Shown: positions 14,622 to 22,554 of the stretch, piece by piece
Layout of the letters: the number at the start of each line of letters is the position of its first letter
How positions within the stretch are numbered: the stretch's first letter is position 1
NCBI GenBank assembly: GCA_027451785.1
Contig: DAIDIS010000261.1
Location: 1-27,306 of the forward strand
Source of the DNA: Acidimicrobiales bacterium
Lineage (GTDB): Bacteria > Actinomycetota > Acidimicrobiia > Acidimicrobiales > JAKAVM01
DNA length: 27,306 nt
Direction of reading: 5' to 3'
Position numbers and translations under genes: made by a program
The notes under the pieces: generated by a model
Seen by the model: the letters and a program-made list of their open reading frames with translations, nothing else
What the model was told of the DNA's origin: nothing
Database searches by the model: none

Positions 14622-16448
14622 TCAATTAGGATTCTTCCCGACGGTCCGTCCGCGAGGGGTAACCATTCTCCCGGCAGCGACATGTGTTGTGGAAGAACCG
14701 ACAATCAAGCACGACGTCATTCCGACCGATGTGGTGTCGAGCTTACCAAGTGTTGTGAGCTCAATCTCTTGGCCCTCTCTCTCGGCATTGGTCACCAAAC
14801 CAACAGGAGTCGCCGCTTCCCTATGTTTCATGAGGATCAGCCTGACAGTTTCAAGATTGTCCTGACGGCCTTCGGAACGGGGGTTGTACAACGCGATTGC
14901 CATGTCCGACTTCGCTGCGGCTTCCACTCGTTCGAGGATTTCATCCCAGGGTGTCGTCAAGTCGGAGAGACTGATTATCGCGTGGTCGTGACTGAGCGGT
15001 GCACCGAGGATCGCTGAAACTGCGAGGGATGCAGTAACCCCCGGGATGACTTCTACGTCAATGCCTTCGTGTGCCGCCATCTCAATTACCGGTGCCGCCA
15101 ACGCGAACACTCCCGGGTCCCCGGAAGCCAAAAGTACGACGCTACGTCCACGCGCAGCCTCCTCTACGGCTAATCCGACTCGTTCCAACTCGGCACCTAT
15201 GGGCGACTTGACTACTATCTGCTCGCCCGTGAGCAAGTCGGCACACATTTCAACGTAGGGCCCGTAACCAACGACCACCTCTGCGGAGCGAATCGCCATG
15301 GTGGCTCTGGGTGCCCTGAGATCCGGCGAGCCAGGTCCGAGCCCGACTACCTTAAGTTTCCCTCTTGGCAGTTTTCGCCTCGCAATGGCGACGGTAACAT
15401 TCGGCGACTTGTGCTTAGGGGCGACCAGTCTTGCGCCCGCTCCCGCGGCAAGGAGGGCAGCGGCTTCCGAGACGCTTGGTGTCCCAACGTGTTGAGCTAC
15501 TTCGTCACTGGGATTTTGGATGGATTTGCCACCTTCTCCGGCGCAAAACTCATTCAACTCAGAAGCACTGTACGACCGAACCGGCCAGCCAAGCGAGAGT
15601 ACCGACTTGTCCGATGCCCTACGATCGATAGTCGCAATTTCCGTTACGCTCTCCCTACTCAGCCCGGCGGCCGACATCGCAGCATCGATGGATTCCGCTA
15701 CCTCGTCGGGTGTTGTTTGCGACGATGCTCCGAGCCCAATTACCAAGCTGGGAGGCCTGAGCAGAACCGTGCGTTCCCCTGGGTTGTTCTGGGTCTCATC
15801 CGTTATCAGAAGCAAGGGATAACGGCGGGCAGGCTTGTCGCCGCCTTCATTCTCGTCGGACGTACCCTCCTCGTAGGAGGGAAGAGCCTCCGGCAGAGAG
15901 CGAAGCACCTCAGGCAATGGCCATCCCATTGGGTTGCATACGTATGGCACGGTGCCGTTCAGAATCTCTACCGTCACCTTCGAAATTGGACCGTATGCAT
16001 TGAGTCCTGGAATTGAGTCGAGGGATAAAGAGGAAACTGCGTCAGTGGCGGTGGTGACAACCGGAGTGGCATCTAGGTAGCGGGCTACGTCTTTAGCCAG
16101 CTGATTGGCCGTCAGGTTGTGCCTTCCGTGGTGACCGCCAAGGAGCGAGACAACGTATCTACCGGATTCGTCGACACATACGATTGCCGGATCTTCGTGC
16201 TTGCTTGTGAGTAGAGGTGAAACGATCCTGACGGCTGCACCAAGCGACAGGAAAAGTACGAACCCGTCCACTTCGTTCCAGAGCTCGGGTATCACTTTCG
16301 TGAAAGGGCCGGGGCTGGACTCGTATGGAAGCAAGTGGCTCAATCGCTCGCCGGAGTCGGTACAGTGCACGGCGAGTACTCGTGTGTTCGGAGCCTTGGC
16401 TTCTGCCTGCTGTTTGCTCCTGGAAATTTCGGTGCCGGTGTCGCTCAT
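14622..16448 (-). CDS. cobJ: Fused cobalt-precorrin-5A hydrolase (CbiG) - precorrin-3B C17-methyltransferase (CobJ/CbiH)
   Basis: Residues about 20-355 are CbiG. The N-terminal domain has GFVLFLSLGAAVRI and SLLGGHHGRHN; the C-terminal CbiG domain has VIGLGAS and the late VTVAIARR. CbiG opens the delta-lactone and releases acetaldehyde. Residues about 364-604 are CobJ/CbiH, the ring-contracting C17 methyltransferase, with the SAM-fold signatures VGLGPGSPD (368-376), LASGDPGVF (440-448), IPGVTAS (468-474) and SHDHAIISLSDL (486-497). Joining two consecutive steps in one chain fits substrate channelling. ATG at 16448 has GGAGG nine bases upstream and follows the cobL stop by 3 bases. Between residues 190 and 210 is an acidic, loosely conserved stretch. 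Confidence 0.95.
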   Translation of the reverse strand: MSDTGTEISRSKQQAEAKAPNTRVLAVHCTDSGERLSHLLPYESSPGPFTKVIPELWNEVDGFVLFLSLGAAVRIVSPLLTSKHEDPAIVCVDESGRYVVSLLGGHHGRHNLTANQLAKDVARYLDATPVVTTATDAVSSLSLDSIPGLNAYGPISKVTVEILNGTVPYVCNPMGWPLPEVLRSLPEALPSYEEGTSDENEGGDKPARRYPLLLITDETQNNPGERTVLLRPPSLVIGLGASSQTTPDEVAESIDAAMSAAGLSRESVTEIATIDRRASDKSVLSLGWPVRSYSASELNEFCAGEGGKSIQNPSDEVAQHVGTPSVSEAAALLAAGAGARLVAPKHKSPNVTVAIARRKLPRGKLKVVGLGPGSPDLRAPRATMAIRSAEVVVGYGPYVEMCADLLTGEQIVVKSPIGAELERVGLAVEEAARGRSVVLLASGDPGVFALAAPVIEMAAHEGIDVEVIPGVTASLAVSAILGAPLSHDHAIISLSDLTTPWDEILERVEAAAKSDMAIALYNPRSEGRQDNLETVRLILMKHREAATPVGLVTNAEREGQEIELTTLGKLDTTSVGMTSCLIVGSSTTHVAAGRMVTPRGRTVGKNPN

Positions 16449-16451
16449 CGG

Positions 16452-17738
16452 CTAGGACCTCCAAGCCAGGTAGATCAAATTATTGTCCTTGAAACCCTCC
16501 GGAGTGGCGGACGATACTCCAATTGAGATCATGTTCCCGAGCAGGCCCATGGCTAGCTCTGCACGCTCAAGACTGGTAAAGGTAGCAGCCAGCGTTGTCT
16601 CTTGCGAAAACTTTGAAACACAGCATTCAAGCACTTTCATCCCCCCTCCTCCAACGAAAGCCGCATCGGGCGTCCCAGAGGATTCTAGAAACTTCTGAGC
16701 GTCGGAGCACACCACCTTCACTCGTGCAGACAATCCGAGCGCCTTGGCGTTGCTTTCGATCCTCGCGCAGCTATCCGGATCCTTCTCAACACAAACCACG
16801 GAGATACCCGGCGAAAAGCTGGAGCACTCTATTCCAACCGAGCCGCTACCAGCACCGATGTCAAAGACAATGCCATTGCGGGGCAACCGGAGCTTGGATA
16901 TAGCTACAGCTCTTACTTCTGGCTTAGTGATCATCGAACCCCGGAAGTTGTAGGTATCCAGCGGGGAGCCGATTATCGAACGGGTTGTCTCACCGGCCGG
17001 GAATCCACCTTGCCAACTAATCCTAGGCTCCGGTGAGGATTCGCCCCAGAGGATAACGACTGACAATGGTTCCCAAGTACCAAAAGCCAGCTCCTTGGGT
17101 GTCGTCACATCGACCTTCTCGCTTGGAGAGCCCAAGTGCGAGCAGACTGCCGCGTTGGTGAAAGTGTGGTCGCGCGACGCCAGATGCCGACCGATTGTTT
17201 CAGGGGGGCTCTGTGGAGAGGTGAGGATCGCAACCTTTCGTGAAGATGCAGCTAAGGAGACGGCGTCCACAAGGGGCCTTCCGTGAGCGGAAACAACGGT
17301 CGCATCGTCCCAGGCAAGACCCAGCCGCGCAAAGGCCAGCGATACTGAAGATGGGGAAGGACGTATATCGAGAGCCTCTCGACCGAAGCGGTCCGATAAG
17401 GCATTCACAATCCCGAAAAACCCAGGATCCCCGGAAGCCAGTACGCAAATCGGTCCAGAGGTTTCGGCCAAGTTGTCGAGAAGCTCCTGGAGCGAGAGTT
17501 TGCCGGAGCCAAGGAAAAGCTTCTTCTGGGAATGTCCGATTTCATTGCCTGCGGCAGCGAGAAGTCGTTCGCTACCAGCAACAACAACAGCCTTCGAGAC
17601 AAGCTGAGCGCATTCGGGGTCGGGCCAGTGTGCTACGGGTTGCGAACCCGGCGCACGCGACGTCAAGGTTGTCACCCCAATGACGGCAATCCTTTTTCCA
17701 GCGACTTGGCCTGTCAATCGTCGCCGCTCAATTCCCAA
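16452..17738 (-). CDS. cobL: Precorrin-6Y C5,15-methyltransferase (decarboxylating), CbiE-CbiT fusion
   Basis: This is a bifunctional CobL. The N-terminal CbiE part begins at KRIAVIGV (residues about 15-22 from TTG at 17738) and holds LASGDPGFFG (about 100-109). The C-terminal CbiT part has MITKPEVRA (from about 269) and the SAM-binding DIGAGSGSVGIE (about 293-304), followed by FVGGGG. It methylates C5 and C15 and removes the ring C acetate carboxyl. The open frame extends to a GTG at 17879, but that would overlap cbiD by 150 bases. TTG at 17738 (11-base overlap) or TTG at 17717 are the realistic starts. The protein is about 428 residues, normal for CobL. Confidence 0.93.
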   Translation of the reverse strand: MGIERRRLTGQVAGKRIAVIGVTTLTSRAPGSQPVAHWPDPECAQLVSKAVVVAGSERLLAAAGNEIGHSQKKLFLGSGKLSLQELLDNLAETSGPICVLASGDPGFFGIVNALSDRFGREALDIRPSPSSVSLAFARLGLAWDDATVVSAHGRPLVDAVSLAASSRKVAILTSPQSPPETIGRHLASRDHTFTNAAVCSHLGSPSEKVDVTTPKELAFGTWEPLSVVILWGESSPEPRISWQGGFPAGETTRSIIGSPLDTYNFRGSMITKPEVRAVAISKLRLPRNGIVFDIGAGSGSVGIECSSFSPGISVVCVEKDPDSCARIESNAKALGLSARVKVVCSDAQKFLESSGTPDAAFVGGGGMKVLECCVSKFSQETTLAATFTSLERAELAMGLLGNMISIGVSSATPEGFKDNNLIYLAWRS

Positions 17739-19089
17739 ATGAGCTGGCCAAGACGGTCTCACCGTCAAAATCCGACATAACCACTTCGACCGGGAGCTTG
17801 TGATCTGTGAACTGCTCGCAGGACCGAGATGCCCATTTGCACATGAGTTCCAGCGGAGAATTGTTTCCTGCCGAGACACATGTTTCGGCGAAGTGCCGCG
17901 CCGTTGTAGTTTCAGTTGCTGCCTTTACAAGCGTCGGCGCGGCGCCGGATTCGGTTGCAGCCCTTGCCATGAGTTCGACATCAACAATGGACCGCCTGTA
18001 GTGGGTCATCATGATCCCTTGTGCGAGCTTGGCGATCTTGCCCGCCATACCGACAAAAAGCACCTCGCCGATTCCCAGAGAGGCACACTTCCTCAGAGCA
18101 ATGCCGGTGAAGTCGCCGACTTCAACGATGCACACCTTGTCCAACTCGGGTCGTAATCGGAAGGCGAGCCTCTCCGTTCGATAGCCGGTGCAAAGTACGA
18201 TTCGGCTCTCACCCTGGGCTTTGGCAACTTCGATCTGCTGGACAACTGATGACCTGTAAGCAGCGGTGGAGAAGGGCTTCACGATCCCAGTGGTCCCGAG
18301 AATCGAGATTCCGCCCACAATCCCAAGGCGATCATTTGTAGTCTTCTCGGCCATGGCTTCGCCGCCTGGAACGCTGAAGACGATCTCAAGTCCGACCGGT
18401 CCGTCACCCGCCTTTTGCCGGCGCCCCGCGCCGACCTTGACGCTCTTGTGAAATTCGAGCTCGCTAATCGACTCTTCTTCGGCGGCGCCCGAAACGAGAG
18501 CCTCGGCTACATTCTCGACAATCATTCTGGTGGGAACCGGGTTGATTGCAGGATCGCCGACTTCAAGCCCAAGCCCAGGTTTGGTAATGGTTCCCACTCC
18601 GCTTCCGGCGACCATCCGGATCCACTCAATTCCTGCGGGGCTTCCAGGCGCTGCGACAACTTTGGTGCCTTTGTTACGAACGACTCCTCCGCTGCGTTGA
18701 TTCAACTCGGAAACGGCGTCCTGTGTCTCCACAAAGTTGAGCCATCGTACGCATGCCGTCATCCGAGCACCGTCAGTGCAGTCAGGGTCATCACCTGCGT
18801 CTTTGATGACAACGGCACTTACTTGCATGTCGTTGCTGCAATTGACGGAGCTGTTCCCAGGGTCGTCCACCGCATTAGCTTCAGCTTCAAGTTGGTGGGT
18901 GACGGGAAAGAACATACGCTCGCCTTTCGGCAACACAACCTCGACTTCGGGTGGAACGACACCTTTCAGGAGGCCTATCACAGCGGCTTTGGCAGCGGCT
19001 GAAGCACAGGTTCCGGTAGTCCACCCGTTCCTTAGGCTCCCTCGCGCCTCGGCGATCTCGTCGCTTAGTTCCGGCTCGAACGGTTCCAA
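17728..19089 (-). CDS. cbiD: Cobalt-precorrin-5B C1-methyltransferase
   Basis: CbiD methylates C1 of cobalt-precorrin-5B and is a marker of the anaerobic, early-cobalt pathway. The hallmark GWTTGTCASAAAKAA lies at residues 22-36, with later blocks ITKPGLGLEVGDPAINPVP, GGISILGTTGIVKPFS and GDFTGIALRKCASLG. The length of 453 residues is somewhat long for the family (often about 350-400); extra sequence lies around 68-108, with several Asp and Cys. TTG at 19089 overlaps cobM by 25 bases; no later plausible start precedes the GWTTG motif. Confidence 0.96.
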   Translation of the reverse strand: MEPFEPELSDEIAEARGSLRNGWTTGTCASAAAKAAVIGLLKGVVPPEVEVVLPKGERMFFPVTHQLEAEANAVDDPGNSSVNCSNDMQVSAVVIKDAGDDPDCTDGARMTACVRWLNFVETQDAVSELNQRSGGVVRNKGTKVVAAPGSPAGIEWIRMVAGSGVGTITKPGLGLEVGDPAINPVPTRMIVENVAEALVSGAAEEESISELEFHKSVKVGAGRRQKAGDGPVGLEIVFSVPGGEAMAEKTTNDRLGIVGGISILGTTGIVKPFSTAAYRSSVVQQIEVAKAQGESRIVLCTGYRTERLAFRLRPELDKVCIVEVGDFTGIALRKCASLGIGEVLFVGMAGKIAKLAQGIMMTHYRRSIVDVELMARAATESGAAPTLVKAATETTTARHFAETCVSAGNNSPLELMCKWASRSCEQFTDHKLPVEVVMSDFDGETVLASSFGN

Positions 19090-19922
19090 TTTTCGTCCGT
19101 TGGTGCAGAGCCCGCTCGTTCCCGCAACAGTCTTGCGGACGGCCTACCGGCCGTAGAGCCTGCGACGGATCTGTTCCTGAATCTGTGGGCATAATCGGGT
19201 GAGTAAAGGTGACTCCTAGCTCCGCTATTGCCGAGAGCTTCGCCAACCAGTACCAAGACCGTTACGGTTTTTCCGATCGATCGGATCGTCTCGGCAAGTT
19301 CGCCGATTGTTGTTTCGACGACAATCTCGTCAGGCCAAGTAGCCCGATAGAAGACCGCGGCGGGAGTCTGGGGCGTGAACACGCTTGTCGGTCCTAGGAG
19401 CTGGTCTTGGAGCTCGCGGGGCCTGGCTCCAGCTAAGAAAATGCACAGAGAACCGCCGACAGCAGCGTAGCGCTCCAACGATTCACCGTCTGGGACGGAG
19501 TTCGCAGTCCGCCCGGCAAGCCTGGTCAAGACGATCGACTGAGATACCTTTGGAACCGTGAGCTCCCGAGCCAAAATCGCAGCGGAAGCCGAGAACGAGC
19601 TGACTCCCGGGACAATCTCAAAGTCTCTGTCGTTCTGCTTGCACCATTCGATTTGCTCGCCTATGGCGCCGTAGACCGAAGGGTCGCCCGAGTGAAGCCT
19701 GACGATGCACGCGTCCGGGTTCGCCTCGTAGACACCGATGACGTCTTCGAGTGTCATTCCTGCCGAGTCCAAGATCATCGCGTCTTCGCGACAAACTTCC
19801 AGGATTTCCTCCGGCACGAGTGAAGACGCCCAAATGACGATGTTCGCCGCTTCCAGCCTGTCTCTTGCGCGGATGGTCAAGAGATCCGGTGCGCCTGGGC
19901 CTGCTCCGACAAAGCTGATCAA
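19065..19922 (-). CDS. cobM: Precorrin-4 / cobalt-precorrin-4 C11-methyltransferase
   Basis: CobM/CbiF adds the C11 methyl group using SAM. Class III methyltransferase signatures are ISFVGAGPGAPDL (2-14), LHSGDPSVYGA (76-86), IVPGVSSFSASAA (103-115) and SIVLTRLAGRT. TTG at 19922 overlaps the cobI stop as TTGA, with the strong purine run GGGGGAAGG upstream, so translation is coupled. The last 45 residues, rich in Arg and Ser, go beyond the usual end of CobM and overlap the start of cbiD. This tail may be only an extension. Confidence 0.96.
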   Translation of the reverse strand: MISFVGAGPGAPDLLTIRARDRLEAANIVIWASSLVPEEILEVCREDAMILDSAGMTLEDVIGVYEANPDACIVRLHSGDPSVYGAIGEQIEWCKQNDRDFEIVPGVSSFSASAAILARELTVPKVSQSIVLTRLAGRTANSVPDGESLERYAAVGGSLCIFLAGARPRELQDQLLGPTSVFTPQTPAAVFYRATWPDEIVVETTIGELAETIRSIGKTVTVLVLVGEALGNSGARSHLYSPDYAHRFRNRSVAGSTAGRPSARLLRERAGSAPTDENWNRSSRN

Positions 19923-20734
19923 GCTGGTCCTTCCCCCGCTTCAACGGTCTTCGTCATGCTTCGGCTTGGAATGAGTACGGTCGACAGGTAGCTCGAAGGT
20001 AATTCTTCGTCATTGTCGAGCGAGGTGACTCTCTCGCCTGCCAAGCCTATCAACTCGCCGGCGACCGCACCCTTTGAACGGCCCGTGTCCCTAAGGAGGG
20101 AGGCGATTTCAGGAAGGCGCGACCCTCCCTTGTACACAACTATTGCGGTTGTGCCGTCGGTGAGATGCCTTTCGAGGGCGGAGGTGTCACGAATTGCGGT
20201 TACTAGTGTGAGCGATTCTTCCGCGTCGCAAACGGTAGTGGATGTTCTGGCGGCGAGTGACTGGAATGCCATGATCCCTTCCACCGTCTCAATCTCAACC
20301 ACTGGAAGCATCCTGATAACGGCAGCCGCTATCGACGTGAAAGTCGAGTAGATATGCGGATCTCCAAGGGTGACAAATGCGACGTCTTCGCCTGCTTCGA
20401 GCCAAGTTGTGATTGCCCTCGCGGCTCTTTCATACCCGGAGTCTTTGCTGTGGTAGCCATCGGTACCTCCGCCTTGATCAGCGCTTGTCCCTCCTGTCGG
20501 AGCGCTATCCCGTCCTTGAACCGGCTGGGGACTCATGGAGATCAGGACGCGCTCGATCGTTACATCAGGTATTGCTCGCCTCACGATTGATTCGGCACGT
20601 CCCTCGGCCGAATCGCTGGAAACGGGTGCGACGACCCTATGAGCTTCTCGAAGGATCCTCATTGCCTTCATCGTCAGGAGTTCCGGATCGCCTGGGCCGA
20701 CACCGACACCGTATAGTTTGCCGATCTTTGTCAT
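19919..20734 (-). CDS. cobI: Precorrin-2 / cobalt-factor II C20-methyltransferase
   Basis: CobI/CbiL methylates C20. It shows GVGVGPGDPELLTMKA (9-24), VTLGDPHIYST (121-131) and a VEGIMAFQSLAA block (151-162) in which the usual Pro-Gly reads Glu-Gly. A Gly/Ser/Asp-rich insertion at about 69-100 separates the first and second conserved blocks and looks disordered. ATG at 20734 follows the SGNH gene stop by 4 bases, so it is part of the same transcript. The Shine-Dalgarno is weak, consistent with coupling. Confidence 0.94.
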   Translation of the reverse strand: MTKIGKLYGVGVGPGDPELLTMKAMRILREAHRVVAPVSSDSAEGRAESIVRRAIPDVTIERVLISMSPQPVQGRDSAPTGGTSADQGGGTDGYHSKDSGYERAARAITTWLEAGEDVAFVTLGDPHIYSTFTSIAAAVIRMLPVVEIETVEGIMAFQSLAARTSTTVCDAEESLTLVTAIRDTSALERHLTDGTTAIVVYKGGSRLPEIASLLRDTGRSKGAVAGELIGLAGERVTSLDNDEELPSSYLSTVLIPSRSMTKTVEAGEGPA

Positions 20735-20738
20735 CGCT

Positions 20739-22541
20739 TTAGAGACCGGCGGAGTTGCGGATAGCCGGCAATAGCCACGGAGCTAGCCATTCATCGCCTC
20801 CGTAGCTCATGTGTATGCCATCGGGCGTTCTGACTCGAAGTCCATTGATATAAAGGTCGAACGAGCCGGTTGGGTCCAAAGGCGTGTTCATGTCGACCAC
20901 GGAGACAATTCCGGGGTGTTTAGCTGCCTCGGCGTAAAGCAGTGAGTTGTACTTCTGAGTTCTGGCAGGGTTGTCTTCGGGCCAATCTCCTCCAGACGAG
21001 GGAGGAGGGAGAGCCCCTATATCCGGTGCGGTCAGGAGCACTACCTTGGCTCCCTTAGCGGACAGAATATTGACGGCGGTGTCGAGCTGGGAGGCAACGT
21101 ATGCGGCGTATGCGGGGTCCAAGATATTGGTCCAGTGGCCGTTGTAGATTCGGTCTACCGTTTCCCAGCGACCTGCGAGCAGGATCGCTATTTGGGGATT
21201 CACTGTGCTTACGTCTTTCTGGTACATCTGTTGCCACTGTTCGGAAGTGGGTAAGCCATTGCACGGCCCCGGGAGCTGCTGTGGAGTCGGCTGGACAAAG
21301 GTCTGGAATCGAATTCCGCCCCCGGATGCAATTCCGCAACCGATTATGCCGTCGTTAGTGATGTTGAAGCCGTATTCCTTGCCGACGTCATACAATCCCA
21401 TGGCGAGGGTTACAGAGACGGAGTCGCCAACCACCATGGCATTCAAGGGGCTTGGTTTGGGAGCTGCGGAGGCGGAGAACACGAACGACTGCCCCCCGTC
21501 CGGGGTGGTCAGCGTCGTTTCAGCATCCCCAACCAAAGAGCAGGTCCAAGGCAAGCCGCAGGACATCGAGCGTATTGTTTCTGTCGTGCCCGCATCCTCC
21601 AAGGCCCAATTCTCGCCGTAGTTGCTGGTGCCAAGAATCAAGTTGGAGCCGAACTTCGGTGCCTTGGCGCCCGAGATGTAGCACCTTACCTGTATCGGGC
21701 AGGTCACGAAGTCGGAACCGCGAGGAGCGACCTGAACGGAATTTTGCCAGGTAACTGCCGAGTCGGAGCTGTATAGGACGCTCCCGTTTGAACCGACCCC
21801 GACGCACCTACCTCCTGGACGGGCACAAGAGACCGAAACCAACGAGTCCGAGCCCTTAAAGGGGAATTCGTGCCAAGCTCGCCCGGAAGCTGCCCAGTAA
21901 TGGTTGAGAGAGCCACCCACAATTACGCAATCGGAAGGGGCGCCGCAACTGACTGAAGTAAGCATGTCGCCTTGCCGGACTCCCGGAAGGTTGATCACCT
22001 TCCAATGCGCACCAGCATCGTCTGTAGAGATCGCAGAGCCTCCGCTTCCGACCGCGGTACACGATTGAGGCGTGGCACATGAGATGCTGGTGAGATCGGA
22101 GGACCCGCCGCTGTCCTTAGCCGACCAGTGGACGCCACCATCGGTTGACGATATGGCCAGGCCTTGGGAGCCCACTGCAATGCACGATTGACTGTTTGCA
22201 CAAGAGACCGAAGTGAGCTGCCCATTTGCATCTTCGGCCGAACGCTGCCAAGTTTTGCCTTCGTCCCCCGAAAAGAGGATTTCTCCCGAGCTGCCTACGG
22301 CAACGCAGGCTGTGGGTGACCCACATGAAACCGAGTTGAGAGCGGACCCGGGCATGGAGAACGCAGCGGGCGCTGCGACGCTGGATATCACCTGACCTGA
22401 AACCGCGTTTGCTGTTGTGCAGGCGGCAAGCAGTGATCCGGCTGAAGCTATGGTCATTGCGACCCGAATGGCCAGGGGCGATTGCTTGACCGCCTCAAGT
22501 GCCCTTTCTGCTGCGCGCGTATGCTTCTCCCGAAAAATCAT
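20739..22541 (-). CDS. Exported SGNH hydrolase-like protein with seven Cys-paired beta-propeller-type repeats
   Basis: This 600-residue protein begins with a basic N-terminus and a hydrophobic segment ending SLLAAC (Cys41), which fits a lipobox; export with lipid anchoring is likely. Residues about 65-355 hold seven Ycf48/BNR-like repeats of the form SVSCxxxxxCxAVG...GxxW, each with a close cysteine pair: 73/79, 114/120, 155/161, 199/205, 239/246, 281/287 and 328/334. They probably form a disulfide-stabilised propeller. The C-terminus is an SGNH hydrolase/acyltransferase-like domain with GDSVS (372-376), GRWE (457-460) and DGIHMS (574-579) giving Ser and Asp/His. It could deacylate or acylate an envelope glycan. 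It lies 13 bases after cobB and 4 bases before cobI, so it must be transcribed with them. A role in cobalamin metabolism is unproven. Confidence 0.85.
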   Translation of the reverse strand: MIFREKHTRAAERALEAVKQSPLAIRVAMTIASAGSLLAACTTANAVSGQVISSVAAPAAFSMPGSALNSVSCGSPTACVAVGSSGEILFSGDEGKTWQRSAEDANGQLTSVSCANSQSCIAVGSQGLAISSTDGGVHWSAKDSGGSSDLTSISCATPQSCTAVGSGGSAISTDDAGAHWKVINLPGVRQGDMLTSVSCGAPSDCVIVGGSLNHYWAASGRAWHEFPFKGSDSLVSVSCARPGGRCVGVGSNGSVLYSSDSAVTWQNSVQVAPRGSDFVTCPIQVRCYISGAKAPKFGSNLILGTSNYGENWALEDAGTTETIRSMSCGLPWTCSLVGDAETTLTTPDGGQSFVFSASAAPKPSPLNAMVVGDSVSVTLAMGLYDVGKEYGFNITNDGIIGCGIASGGGIRFQTFVQPTPQQLPGPCNGLPTSEQWQQMYQKDVSTVNPQIAILLAGRWETVDRIYNGHWTNILDPAYAAYVASQLDTAVNILSAKGAKVVLLTAPDIGALPPPSSGGDWPEDNPARTQKYNSLLYAEAAKHPGIVSVVDMNTPLDPTGSFDLYINGLRVRTPDGIHMSYGGDEWLAPWLLPAIRNSAGL

Positions 22542-22554
22542 TTGGCATCAATTC

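Noticed and set aside
15411..16016. 201-residue plus-strand frame opposite cbiG-cobJ
   Set aside because: The fusion protein on the minus strand is unambiguous; this frame is Arg/Ser-rich with no motif.
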